This document shows positions 30,350-42,430 of a stretch of 64,000 nucleotides of DNA, piece by piece. Positions within the stretch are counted from its first letter, which is position 1. Every line of letters begins with the position of its first letter. The position numbers and the translations under genes were made by a program. The notes under the pieces are model-generated. The model had not been told where the DNA came from and did not search any database. It saw only the letters and a program-made list of their open reading frames with translations. This stretch comes from Fasciola hepatica (lineage: Eukaryota; Platyhelminthes; Trematoda; Plagiorchiida; Fasciolidae), in NCBI GenBank assembly GCA_948099385.1, contig CANUEZ040000168.1, positions 8,590,001 through 8,654,000 on the forward strand. The letters are read 5' to 3'.

Positions 30350-31330
30350 GAAACACGCAATTCAACGTGTATGGACAATCGGTTTTCTGCAGCTAAGGTC
30401 AAAGACCAATCCTGTTACTCAAACTACCTGGACTATCCCCCAAAGGACACAGCTGAGGCCCCATGCATCTATTTTGGGGTAAGCATTGGAAATAACCTAT
30501 AAAATGGGCAGAGACCGTACCATGTTCCAATGCTTCATATCAAGTGAGTGTGGAGAATGCGACTCGATAACTATGGTTGGGTCTGCCTAAAATGGTTTAC
30601 GAATGCAACAGGGATAAAAAGCTGGGAGATATCTTTTCAAATAGATCGAGAATCCAATAGTTTCAACACGTCGATGTTGTTGTATTTGGTGTTTTCCTGG
30701 TATGGTTTCCATTTCCGTGGATGAACTGAGGTAAACGAAAACGAAATCTGTGAGTACGTCTCAGGAACTCTCTATTTTACCCCTTTGATTCGTCAGTCCT
30801 ACCGAAGCCAAGTGAGTGATGACTTCGACCATACATGGATTACTGGAATAGATTGTTTAACAAGAATGAACAAATAAATACAAAAATATTTTTCACCGAT
30901 CGCTGCCATGTAAAGTCACTCGTTTCTGTTCTTTCAACAACTGAGTCAAATATGAGACACACATGTCTTGCAAAATTATCCCGCTGCTTTTGATCCGGAG
31001 AAATCGGACTGCTTCGTCAAAACCAAACTGAGCATAAGTTAATTGATACTTTATGGATATGCCGACTCTTATGAACATTTTTAAAACGATAACTTTGAAA
31101 ATGAATCCTAGGAAGGACGAATTTCATTGTGCACAAGAACGTTGGTAGAACTCGTGATATTTCTATCGTTGAGCAAGCAGTTGATCGTATGTGGTGGTGA
31201 GGTGTGAACAGTCGGATGGTAAATTGGATCTTTCAGTTTTTTTATCTCAACCGTTTCCACTGACTTTGATGAATGTGTTGTTTCAGGTGGCGATTGGTTT
31301 TTCCATGGGGATCCCATCGTTTGATTACGC
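30350..31330 (-). repeat. Unclassified interspersed repeat C, copy 2
   Basis: Co-linear with 26030-27090. Shared landmarks are ATAACTATGG..GGTCTGCCTAA, GATCCGGAGAAATCGG, GATATGCCGACTC and TGTGGTGGT, all in the same order. Divergence is high and stops are frequent in every frame. Both copies end near a TCGGATGGTAAA motif. Confidence 0.55.
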
Positions 31331-33479
31331 CACGAATGTTTTTACGCTCACATAATTTTCGTTGTGAAAACCTGTTCTATGATCTTCAAGTTAAGATTGT
31401 GAAGTCACTGCATTCATTGCTTCTCCCATATTCACAGATGTCATGAGTACACTTTTGTGTTGGCCACTTACAATCACTGTATAGAGTGTCATTGAATTTT
31501 CTTAGTTGAATACCAAAAGTGCCCGCAATGGGTTAAATTCCAACCCACAAAAAGCTACCTAACGTTTATTACTAAACGTCTTTGGGATTGTATCTAGGAA
31601 TGAGAATCTTCTATGGAATACTTTTGTTTCCACGTTGAAAATGTATGGGCAACCAGTTCCATTTTACTATGAAAACTCAGATGTGTAATTGCCTTCTTCA
31701 ATACACAAATTCATCCCATTTACTTCTGACGTTGAAAGCAATTGGGGGTTAGATTGCTGGCTTTGGCCTCGGACGAACTTAGGATGCGTTTTGTAATTTA
31801 TCCACCAGCCTTTCAACCTTGGTTGCGAATAACTCAATCCATGGTAAAGGTATTCTATCAGAGATCGTTTTAATTCAAAAAATATCTATCGAGGAAACAG
31901 ATCAATGTTGTCCTGAAATATTAAACGCAATATGAAATAATGTATATGCGTGCAGTATTGTATCATTCGTGTAATCTTTGCTGACCTTTTTCCTTCAACT
32001 CAGTAACTGTCCGTTGGAAAAAGAATAGGGGTAAGATGATTGGACAATGTGTAGTGTTGCTATCGTGCTTTAAAGATTTTTGTCCTGCTTTTTGCACTTG
32101 TTGCCAATGCCTACGTTCCCACACCAGTTTCATTCAAAATCAAAAATCGAATAACTTCTATTTTGCCAAAACCACAAAAGCGTATGGGCCTCCGTCGAAA
32201 ACGATCGATACTTTATGCCCGTAACAACCGATGCCCATTTACATCAAACGAACAGTGCTCCCGTTTCCTAAATTGAGTAGTTTTCAAAGAAAAATTATTC
32301 CTTCACAAATCAGTGCACTGTATGCGCGCATCCATTACACCACAGAAAGAACGTGTTTACGGTATGCAAAAATCCACGACAGCGGAAGATATGACATTAA
32401 ATTCGCAATGCTCGCGGTTCCGGTGATTTGCGTTGTGAAAATATCCTCCGTACTGGGAGATTTTTGTTGTGCTTACGAAGTGTCTCATGGTTCCGCACAA
32501 TTTACCATATATGAGGGAGTTCATTTCGCTCATACGTCATAAACTCATCTGTGTTATTTTTGCAGTTTAAGAGATTTTACTGCCCTCAGATTGACTGGCT
32601 ATGTATCAACAAGTTTGTTCCAATCACATGATCGTCATCTCATATTGGACTCACCTCTGTTACTGTTGGGAAATCACGAGATCTCAGAATGTTTGACGAA
32701 GTGATTTTCACGCATTTTTGACCAACCGGAGTGCTTTAATGCTTACATCATTGAGGTGTATGCGAATCACTTGTTACTACTAGCGTGGGGAAGGGAGATT
32801 ATTATCAGTCCCCTGGAACTGTAAAACGAAGCAACCAACCATCTACAGTATTTTCCGTGGTTCAGGGGCCAAACGATGTAGTCTAAGAGTCTTGCAGCAC
32901 TGTTTAAGAGCCATTCATCAGCATCTCATGAACTAGCTGTCCCACACCTTGTGTAAACAGCAGAATATCGTGTAGTTTGACACGCACATCTGAACAAATG
33001 ATTTAGCAGGGATCTGAATTCCAGATGGTAGTGCACAGGATTTCTGAGCCAACGCTAACATGATAGCACCTTAAGGCCTAACGAGGCTGTATGGCCAAAA
33101 GTACCGCATGCGCGCATAGAAACTTTCAATGGCTATGGCATTTGATTATCGTCTGTTCATGTCACCAAAGTGTGTAACTGGTGTTTTTTCATTGAAAATT
33201 TGTCTTTTCGAACAAACAAAGAGCATCCTTGACTTGACTGACAAAGACCTAGAAACGAGTTTTTACCTACTCGGAGGACTACATGATCAAGTGCTTTTGG
33301 TGGGCATAAAGGGCCTGATTAGGTGAGATAATGTGAGTACCACACCGAATGGCGCACAAGGGTATGATAAATAACCACTGGTATTAGGCTGCATTTGGTC
33401 GTCCGCTCAGTTCTAGTCTCTCTATAGGGAGCGGTGTTATTTGTAAAACGAACAAAGCAGAACTAAGATGTCCGCTCAG
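31331..33479. other. Non-coding stretch, nothing recognised
   Basis: Open plus frames at 32231-32542 (103 codons) and 33129-33326 (65 codons, ending before a GTGAGA that could be a splice donor) are unassigned. I cannot support either as an exon. Confidence 0.4.
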
Positions 33480-34442
33480 TAAGTGACGGATAAGATAGAA
33501 ATAATTGATTTGAACCCAGAAAACGATAATTTTATGTGCAGGAGAAAAACTCTCAACATTGAAGGTAGCAGGCTCATCGGACAGTGTGTCGAAAATGGCA
33601 ACATTTTAGAGCCGATATCTCAATATCTCGGAATGAGCATAAAACATGCAGAGGCACTGCAAAGCGAGATCAAGAAACTGTGTTTAAGTAATATCTCAGG
33701 AAAAAGAAATTTTCGGATGATGTTTCTGCTAAGTTATTCAACACTGCGGACGAGGATTTTTTTTAATAACTCTCGCTCGGATCTTAACAATATTCGAATC
33801 TGAAGGGTCCTGGTTGACCATTAGCGTGACCTCTGTTGATGGACGCCTTGATGACCATGGCTACAGCAGGAAAAAACTTACAACCCAACCGACTGAGCAG
33901 AACAGGTTTGATGTCGAGACAAATCACGTTCAAAATGCAGAATGGTTAAAAGCGCAAGGAAGCAACTTTTTGTGCTCCTGACTGATTGGATGACGTGTTA
34001 AAAGAAAACCACGCGACAAAACCTAGCCGTTAAATAAAGGTGTGAACCTGAATATTAATGAATACATTTCGCCTTTGGGATACTACATAATAAATGCCAT
34101 GCAAAAATGAACAATCAGATGTTCAATAGTCTTGGAAGCATGCACACATAAGGTAAGCATTGAACAACCCGTTAGTGAAGTAGTATTTATTTTGGACGGG
34201 TATTTGAAGCTCGTTTGACCACTAGAAATTCTTTCCGTTTTCTTCCTCCTTATAGCCAATATTTTAACCCTTCTGAGGAGGTATTTACCTGCATTAAAAA
34301 TGCGGTAAAAGTTTCTTTAGATGAGAACAGAGGAAAGCTCATGAGACTACCAGAAGGACATTCTGCCAAGATGCATGTTTCATACAACAGACACAATTTC
34401 ATATTCACACAACCACCCAAGGAACTTTTATATTTTCAATAG
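33480..34442 (+). pseudogene. DDE transposase relic of Tc1/mariner-IS630 type
   Basis: 33483-33803 reads as a 106-codon frame with a helix-turn-helix-like part (NILEPISQYLGMSIKHAEAL). About 34185-34215 has VVFILDG, the place of the second catalytic Asp. 34215-34442 has LPPYSQYFNPSEEVF, the typical LPPYSP-LNPIE-VW block that carries the catalytic Glu. Frameshifts and stops break the region between (about 33830-34180), and the Asp-to-Glu distance is only about 27 residues, so there has been a deletion. No terminal inverted repeats were located. Confidence 0.55.
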
Positions 34443-34499
34443 TTTTAAATATTTGTGTTGGTTGTAGCTCAGGTTGTTGGTTGCCATGATGTTATGATC

Positions 34500-34570
34500 G
34501 CTGAGCTTGGCGTTTAGATTGCAAACGTTTCATCACCAGTCGAGGTGACATCGTCAGTGCATGTGTGCTG
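34500..34570 (-). ncRNA. Hammerhead-ribozyme-like motif downstream of a PLE fragment
   Basis: On the minus strand CTGACGA (34551-34557), a hairpin GTCACC-TCGACT-GGTGAT, and GAAAC (34527-34531) give the two conserved core strands with a good stem II. After GAAAC the sequence GTTTGCA follows; TGCA can pair with the TGCA just before the core as stem I, which would put a GTT triplet at the cleavage site. It lies 3' of the minus-strand PLE fragment at 34876-35203, and PLEs are known to carry hammerheads in their terminal repeats. Confidence 0.6.
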
Positions 34571-34875
34571 TTGGTAGTGATCTCTTATATTTATAGGTTA
34601 GTCATTAGTCCTGACCTTGAGCTTCGTAGACGACGTTGTGTCCAATCCTCGACGTTTGTTTTTCGGCTTCGCCTCTAAGAACTTGACTTTTGACCTTTGA
34701 CGGTTGACGTCCCGTTCGGTGAGCTTGAATTCTTTCGCTTTGTGCTGTTGTTTCCATTTTTGACATCTGAACTCTCGGCGGGTCAGTTCCGAAGATGTAT
34801 GAGTGTGAAAAACTCAGATTCAATAATAAAGGTTGAATGATTTTAGTCCACTGATTCCGATTCTGACTTTTTTGA
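34571..34875 (-). other. Probable 3' non-coding part of the Penelope-like fragment
   Basis: It lies between the GIY-YIG coding remnant and the hammerhead motif, on the same strand. A 72-codon minus frame is open here but shows no motif. Confidence 0.35.
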
Positions 34876-35203
34876 TTAGTTCAACTGTCTGTTCTTCATC
34901 CGACTGTATACGTGGTCCAATACAATATGTCTATTGATTGAGTTGTTTGGAGAGTACCCGGCTTCCAAGAACTCCTTTTCGTGCCTCGTGGTTGTTTGAT
35001 CCAAAATTGTTAAACTCGTCCAGATTGAACTTGTGTCCCTCTTGATCCTCGTGGACAGATATGAGAAAGAATGGGTCATGTCTCTTTGTGACCAGTTTAT
35101 GCTCGTGCATACGAGTGGCAACTTTTCTCCCGGTTTGATCGATGTAGCGTCTGTCGCAGTCTATACACTTGACTAGTGATACTAAAGCGTGGGCGAAAAG
35201 CAT
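34876..35203 (-). pseudogene. Penelope-like element, GIY-YIG endonuclease fragment
   Basis: Two overlapping frames together give the PLE nuclease end. KCIDCDRRYIDQTGRKVATR with RMHEHK is the C--C---Y-G-T-R----R--EH block, with Asp where the second Gly of the motif is usual. Then come a GHKFNLDEFNNFGSN segment and, in the next frame, EKEFLEAGYSPNNSINRH. One frameshift lies near 34990. Nothing of the RT is visible upstream, so this is a 5'-truncated copy. It differs clearly from the nuclease of the copy at 17-18.5 kb, so two PLE lineages are present. Confidence 0.7.
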
Positions 35204-36099
35204 GGTTGGGTGCGAGTACCGCAGCGGCCAACGATTATTAACAAATGGATCATTTTGAAAGTTTTCAAATCCCCCAAACCCCAGTCAAAAGTTCATTGTT
35301 AATTTGGCGAAAAGTCTGGACTTCGAAACACAAAGAGCTTGTCATTTACAAACAGGCCTTTTTTACATAAAATGATGCATTTATCTAATTTTTTGTCATT
35401 AATAGGCAGCATGCTAACGCTTGGTGCATTTTCCTCTGATCATTTTCACACAGAGAAAGAAAATCGTGAAGTAACAGGTGATTGTTTCTAGAATCTGCCG
35501 AACAAATACATTTGAGTGACTGAATGCATCCCACAATGAGGGGACTGCATGATGCTTTATTCATTTGCGTTTTACTATCCAAATTACACATTCAAGTTAA
35601 AATGGAGAGTTGGAAAGAGAGTAGCTGCTGACAATGTTGGCTTCAAACCCTGTATTTGGCCAAGAACCCGGAAAACAGTGCACTCAGTTCCCCAGATAAA
35701 TTTCCTCCATGTGGTTTACGTGGAGTTTAGTGAGGTAGACAAAAATACAAAACACCGTGATGAAGAACGCACTCAAACATTGTATGCAGAACTTTCGTTC
35801 CATGCTTTCAGCGACCAATGCACGCGGAAGCAATTTCATGTGTCCTATAATGAACCTGTTGCGATCGCTGTCTAGCATGGTAACCGGTGCTATACTGGCT
35901 ATTGCCAGCGGACGGAACGGAATAGACAAAACACCATGCATCGGTCCCCATCTACTGAAAAGTAGCGATACAAAGGCAGTCGAGGTCATATCATAAAAGA
36001 ATTAGGCATCGCTTCGGCAAAAACAAAAAGGTTTTTATTTGGGTATTTAAATAAAAAGAGATTACTGCATACTTGAGCTTTTCTATTCGACAGCACGGC
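35204..36099. other. Non-coding stretch with open frames on both strands
   Basis: 35549-35996 is GC-richer and open for 79-108 codons in two plus frames and one minus frame. I recognise none of them. Confidence 0.4.
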
Positions 36100-36217
36100 A
36101 TTGTCGGAAATGATGGTAGTCAGTCGACACTTCATATATCGCTGACAAACTTTCTCAAAACCGGTCCCGAGAAAACTATCCGCGGTGACCGAAACGTCGA
36201 CTGACTACCATCAATTC
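36100..36217 (+). repeat. Inverted repeat with hammerhead-like GAAAC arm, decayed
   Basis: GATGGTAGTCAGTCGAC at about 36112-36128 is matched in reverse by GTCGACTGACTACCATC at about 36195-36211. The ~65-bp loop holds a hairpin GGTC..GACC directly before CGAAAC. This is the layout of a type III hammerhead, but the CTGANGA strand would be CTCAAAA, so it is at best a relic. Confidence 0.45.
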
Positions 36218-39200
36218 CGACTGCACTCTTAGAAAACAATAAATGCTTACGTATAAAGTATCACAAGATGCATCGTTTTTCAATACAATCCAGATTGATT
36301 TCGAACAGCTGTGTAATGTCGAGTTGGTGTTTTAATCTGTGTGAAAGAATTTCAAACGTGAAGAATGCTTCCAAGAGCTTTGCCGGATAATCCAAAGGTT
36401 TATGGTTCGTGTGACTTACAACCCCGCACCTGGCTCTAAGCTCAAACGGGACTCCGCAGTTACGTCTGGCTAATGGTGGAAAAAATGGCAAGATGAAACC
36501 GGTGTACAGTAGGTGAACTGAGTGATCACACTGCATCAGAAGTTACCATGTAACTGGTGCAAGCAGCGATTTCATTCAATTTGTATTACGTAAAAAGGGA
36601 CTGGTGTGAAGCGTCCAGTAGGTAGTTATCTTCCACGCACTATTGGAGCAAAACGACTAACATGTCACGTGTCAGCACCGGAAATGCATTCATCCGAAGG
36701 AGTGAGTTTTACCGTCTGATTGGAATGTCCTTGTAATTCCTTCATGTAGTATTCAATAAGGACTACATTTATCTGTGATAACATTCGTTTTATGATACGC
36801 GTTTTTCACAGAGGAACCGCAGGAAACAAAAACCGAGTCAGAGGAGTAGTGCGATGTGAGTTGAGTCTCAATACTTTTGAAAATTGGTAATTATGTGGCT
36901 TTTTCTGCAACTGAAAATAATATGTAGGCTCCGTATGCTTTATGTCAGAATACTGGCAGTTTATTTCTCCTCCCTATTTCAAAACATGTTTTCTCTGAAA
37001 CCATAGGTCCTTTCCGAGATTCTTCCTTGGGGGGAAAGAAGGTTATACACAATTCATTGCTGGCCAGTTATTTCAATGACCAAAAAAAACGTTCAGTTAC
37101 AAATCACGGCAGTGCTTTTCTTGCCAACCCGTCATCACTAACCTTGCAATAATAAGCTCGTTAGGAAGGTGTACTGTGCAACTGTTTGAAACTGCAATTT
37201 CAGCTGCGATGAAGGCGATGAAACACATTACCCACGACCGGTTAGCGCGCTTTATATGAAATTGATAAATCAGAAAACATTTTTTCTATTTCATCTTAAA
37301 TGACAAAAAAGAGCTAACTCATTTACATAGAAAATTGTTAGACGCAAACCATCACTAGATGGGCTTTTGTACACCTTGGTTATTGAAAAACAGTTAAAGG
37401 GCTGATTTTTGTTATTCCTGTCTCACTGAACGTAGAAGACACAAAGGTCGAACAAACGTGGAATACGTCTCTGGACGACGTTGTATGCACGCGGCAATGA
37501 CAAATTTTATTCAGAAGCACCGAATGCGGTTGCATCTGTGTAAACTTAGACACAGTGGGGATTGACTGCGTTCTGGTTACTCAACGCAGTTACACTTAAG
37601 CGTTGGCTCATATTTATCATAAATTCTGATGCGATGAACACCAACAAACGCTCCCTTTCATCTTTTCAGTCAGAACATTCAATTCCACTTTTTCTTCTCA
37701 TTTTACTCCTTCGCTGATTTGTAATTTATCTTCTTTTTCCTCAATAAACTACTTACCTCGAGCTTTGGCTCCCTCAATGTTGTTCAAAGTCATTGGAACT
37801 TTCTCCCTCTCTCGGTACAACAGCACCTTGTTCAAAAGAGCAATCTAGTTGATTTGGAGGCTCACGTTCTCGGAAGGAGATGCATAGAAAAGGATGAATT
37901 GGTCCGAGATAATAACTAGATGGGACGGTACGCGAAACTCTGTTGCGATCCGCTTGTTCGTCACTGGTGTTTGTTATGCTCTTTGCAGGCTGTTCTGTTT
38001 ATTCTTCTGCGAAAGCCAAGACAGCGAATGACAACTAAAACAAAATTTTCTTCATCAAAAATCCAAAAATCGGGGTCAGAATCACAGGTTTCCCGAATAA
38101 CTTACCGTCCTTATCAAACATGTACTCCAGTGTTCATAAATGTTGAGATCACGTATAATGCCTCCGAACAGTACGTGATATATTTCATCACGCTCCTCCA
38201 TTCTGACGAAGAAGTCACTGCGATTCGGGAACAACTTCTCCTATTCCTCCACATCGAGATCTCAATGTTCCGTTGGTTCGCTGTGTGGATCTTGGTTTTC
38301 CTTTCTATTGGTTAGTGACAGCTTAACCGACGGGCTTGCGATTCCGCCAGTGATTTGGCTGTTTTACACCACATTCCACTGCGCTATGTCACTCCGATGC
38401 ACATATCCTTCCTCCAGATCTCAACTTGCTTCGTAGACCAGCTGGAAGAATTCCAAGTCAGTATACAGCTCTTCCGTTGAGACAAAGGCCTCGATGATCC
38501 GGTAGCAGTATATAATCCGATAGATACTGCTTTGACTATACTCGAGTACCAACTGGCAAGTGCTCGGGTTCGCATTCGGTATGCATATGAATTCAAAGGT
38601 CTGGATTGGTATCGTATAAATAAGATTGTAATTGGCTTGAGAATGAAACAACCGAAAAAATGTGCTCATCTACGCCTTGATTTCCGATTTTTTTCAAAGC
38701 CTTCTTCTTTATACTCAAGAATTATATAATTATTTAAGCAGCGTGGTATGAAAAGTATATTCCATTGTTTCCAGCTGCCGATTCGTGAAATGATTAGCAA
38801 ACGTTTTCAATGTAATTCAATATTCTTTCGGTTACAGCTGGGAAGAAATTACAAAAACGTTTTGATATTCGTTTTAGAACTCTGACAATCGGAAGACTAA
38901 AGAGGATGTGGATTTATATGTAAATTTTAGATAACAAAATGAAATGCATGTAATCAGGCAAAGTTCTCGTTACTGAGATTAACCTTCCTCAAGGAGATGT
39001 TGCAATCAAATAAGTTGAAAAGGCTTTCCCGGCCATTATTTGATAGACTTCAAGTTTATTGCCAGATCACTTAAGTACTTACCTGACGGCATTTCACTCA
39101 CTCTATAATATCTCAACATAATAAAGCCTGCTAGAAGCTACCTACAAAGAGTCTCATTGACTCCAATCACTTTCTTCATGAAGGTATTGTGAAACGTGCA

Positions 39201-39339
39201 CACTTCCTCCACACACTCTCAACACGAACACCTTTATACACGTAACCGAGTATACAACAGTTCCATTATTCCCTATCTGGCAAGGTTTTGTACAATCTCG
39301 TTTCTGTATTACCACAACTCTCAGGTGATGTAAGTAGCA
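36218..39339. other. Non-coding stretch with one unassigned coding-like segment
   Basis: 37989-38312 (+) is open for about 107 codons after a pyrimidine-rich CTCTTTGCAG and ends before GTTAGT, so it could be an exon. The opposite strand is also open for about 45 codons over 38150-38270 before a GTAAGT. Neither product is recognised. 38850-39010 resembles 39985-40140 (shared ATATTCGTTTTA, then TTATATGTAAAT), an old dispersed repeat pair. Confidence 0.35.
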
Positions 39340-39430
39340 AGGTATTATATCTGGACAACAATACAAAAATCCCGCAGAAGCACGCGACTGGTTTCGCGCT
39401 TGTTGCCCCTCATCAGGTATGTGTACCCAT
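39340..39430 (-). ncRNA. Hammerhead-ribozyme-like motif, copy 2
   Basis: On the minus strand ACATAC, CTGATGA (39410-39416), GGGGCAACAAGCGC, GAAAC (39391-39395), CA, GTC, GCGTGC follow in order. This is the same layout as 28650-28722. Comparing the two copies, the ancestral stem I would be ACATAC/GTGTGT. Stem II is mostly mismatched here, so activity is doubtful. Confidence 0.6.
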
Positions 39431-39617
39431 TATCCCAGTATTTCATTTTTTTCTCTTTTCTGCACTGTTTTATCTGCCATTTGAGGATGTATAATTGGTT
39501 ATGTGATGGCTGAATATTCACCCCTCGGGGTGTATAAAGAATTTATTTGATTTGACTTGACTTGACCTGGAACAAGCAAGTTTATCTAGATTCTCGGAGA
39601 CATAAGCATGTTTGCAG
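39431..39617. other. Spacer with a TTTGATTTGACTTGACTTGA tract
   Basis: A TGACT-rich tract at about 39546-39568 may be the edge of an LTR. No partner was found. Confidence 0.3.
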
Positions 39618-39910
39618 ATAATGCTTGAGGAGTACAGAGAGTCGCTTTTACGGTAAATTTTAGGAGAAAGTAACGTACAAGGATAAGATGGGATAACTAG
39701 AGGTATGTTTACACCGGCGAAAACATCTGGATAGTTATTTAATATTGGGTCAACAAGGGTACAAATTTCGGTCAACCCGTGCAAAGAGATAGTTGGGAGC
39801 GCCATCAATGAGTTGTCCAATGTCGTCTTTGTGGGTTCCAGGTACAACATATGTACTGACGAGGAAAATCTGTCGAAAGGAGCTATGATCAGGTGATCAG
39901 TAGCAATCAA
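39618..39910 (-). pseudogene. Ty3/gypsy pol fragment (region between protease and reverse transcriptase), tentative
   Basis: The minus frame has LEPTKTTLDNSLMALPTIS, then LTEICTLVDPILNNYPDVF and AGVNIPLVI. The order resembles the gypsy pre-RT block V-EP-----L-----V, then VRVLN-----V-L--GT-IA-L. This is a motif-level resemblance only. The flanks carry no recognisable RT and the element is surely dead. Confidence 0.4.
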
Positions 39911-40794
39911 TTATCGAAACCACTGCATAGTCCACCGTGACTAATTCCTAACTTTTCGGTTTCAAATGACAAAACTCCTAAATAACTGAGGATATTCGTT
40001 TTACAACTCTGATAAGCAGAGGACCAAAAAGAATATTCAGTTATATGTAAATGTTCTCCATTTAATAGCACAACCTTGTCGGATACGCCTATAATCAGGC
40101 GAAATTTTAGTTATCGTGGGTAGTGTGAGTTTGCAAGTAAATGTACAAGCTGACTCGGGTGATCCAGTTTTATCACGATAAGCGAGCACATATACTTTGA
40201 AATTCTACTAACAGGAATGTCGGAATGCGTCAGCATCTTGTGTAAACACTTCGGGGTAAACATATGCACTTTTCAATTCATGATTCGTAAATACCAATAT
40301 CGCTAATTGTCGAAACCACCCCGATTTCTTAGGATGTAAATCTAGCTTTACACACGGTAAGGGCTGTACACGGCTAACGGTATAAGAACAAATTCCAATT
40401 AAATAACCGTATTTATCATAGTTCCGTGGTTTTAAATAATACGGTATATTTATATGTATGAAGATAAATGGCCTACAGCAAGGTGGGCAATCAAGAACAA
40501 CTGTACGGAAAGCTATCCGGTAAGTCGGGACAGAGCATTCATAAACGGTCCACTCAGCAAGGAGTCAAACGAAGCTGTAGCGCAGCGCGGTTGCGGTGCA
40601 GACAGCAAATCAAGAAGCTTTCTAGCTAACATGAAATGTTTGCCTCACTCACAGAATAAGGAAATAATCTGTAGCTAGAATATGTAAGAGAGCTGGCAGT
40701 GAAAAAGCACAGATAGTTTGAACCTGTAAAACAGCAGAACAGACATACGTCAACGTGAACGAATGAGCTTGGCAATATGTCTGTTTGTGCCGCA
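39911..40794. other. Non-coding stretch with short internal repeats
   Basis: 39985-40140 matches 38850-39010. TATCGAAACCAC at 39915 and TGTCGAAACCAC at about 40307 mark another diverged pair. No gene is seen. Confidence 0.4.
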
Positions 40795-40880
40795 AATGTG
40801 TCCTGTGGTTAGCGGTGTAGTGCACTGGTAGAGAGGCTGGGGTCGGGAATTCGAGCCTCCAGAGGGTGATTCTTATGCAT
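40795..40880 (+). mobile_element. tRNA-like SINE head
   Basis: GTGGTTAGCGGTGTAG (A-box-like) and GGGAATTCGAGCC (B-box-like) are spaced about 40 bp apart. The body after it was not matched elsewhere in the window. Confidence 0.4.
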
Positions 40881-42430
40881 GAGTGAAACGTTCGGGAACT
40901 TTTTCTTACAATGAAAATGTGCCGTCCTAGAGTCAAGAATATAAACGTAGAATGACCATGCAATGTAGACCGTAAAAAGTAAACATAAACTGTCAGTGCA
41001 TTAGAAACGGGGAAATTCGGACATGAGTGCTAACGAAGTAAGGTATATGTACACGCTACTGATGACCAGGCCAAATGAGAATGTTATCAGAACAGAAATA
41101 ACAAAAAAGTAACTTATATTGATCTTCATTTCAGAGTCTGACGACTTTTTCAGCTAAGCAAAACTCCCAACTAACTACTATTATCACCATCAGTAGCCAA
41201 AATAGAAATGAGAAACTTCCCGAATGTGTCTAAAATCATTGAACACGGGCTGTATAGTGTTAGATGATCCTGATAGAAAAGTCTTGTGATACGATTCTTA
41301 TACTCCTAATCGCGATAAAGAGGTATTACTGTTGGGGAGACTACTCAAACGGTCATGAAAGTAGGCTTTTATGAACTACAGATGAGTGATAATTTTAACG
41401 CCAGCGGACTACGGACACTGGCCACGGTTCAAGCGACAGTTGCCCACAAAAACCGTCCAGATCAGTGCGTACAAGATCTTTGACCAAAATCAGGATCATC
41501 CGAACGCGAAATGGAACTGAGAATCGGACCCATACAACAGTTAAACAACCGCACTAATGTCGCCGATATGTTCTCTAACAATGTGGGATCATTGGAAATA
41601 AGTACATGTCCCCCTCAAACATAGCACCCGGTATTTGAAATATTTCCGAGTCGAATTTGTAATTTAAAGTCATTTTACCTTGAAAACCACAGATCACTTT
41701 TTGTGGTGGAGACTACTGTGAAAATGAAAAAAGTTGGTTAAGAAACTGACTACATCAGTGGGCTGTAAACAGAAGTAGTGGTCGTGTGTTTCCGAGATCT
41801 ATGTATGTACATCTATGGATAACACCTGCATCAACAAAGTGACTGTTCCCAGACCAGTCTGCGAAAAATGAGACGGATTCCACCGAATAATAGGTGATTT
41901 TCAGCAAGCACTCAAGCAAGCAGTGAAAATGGGTCAGAGTGAGAGCTTCACGTCATGACGGGATTGCACCTTGTTGCGGTGTGATGGCTTGCTTGTCTCC
42001 ATGACCCAAAGAGCTACACAGGATGACTTCCCTTGGCCGAGGGTGCAATCATACTTGTCTAATCACACTACCACTACCGGTTGGTAGTTCGAACCTAGTT
42101 TGTGACACCAAGAAATGCCACCAACGTCGTCAGAAAATTTCTGTTACACGCGGCCGTAAGTCTCAGTAGTCATGGAAAACTTGCATTCTGGACAATTAGG
42201 TATTCAGGAGATAAAGCCGCTTGCTCGACTCACTTTTTCGTGGCCGGAGTTGAACGATACCTTGTGTCGTATTGTAAGAACATAATTAGATTGCAAATGT
42301 TCACGGCCATCAAAGTGGATCGCATGGCTGATGTCCTGAGAGCCTTGGCAATGCATTCACGCCAATTACTTTCGTCCATTTATGGGGAGATATTATGCAC
42401 TAGTCTTAACTGTTTCATAATCCCGTTGGA
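40881..42430. other. Mostly non-coding; may include decayed upstream part of a gypsy pol
   Basis: 42102-42434 (+) is open for 110 codons just before the integrase remnant but I cannot match it to an integrase core. 41930-42090 has a tRNA-like GGTAGTTCGAACC and may be another SINE piece. Confidence 0.35.

Noticed and set aside
39431..39617. TGACT-rich tract as an LTR border of the gypsy-like fragment
   Set aside because: No partner LTR, primer-binding site or matching copy was found in the window.
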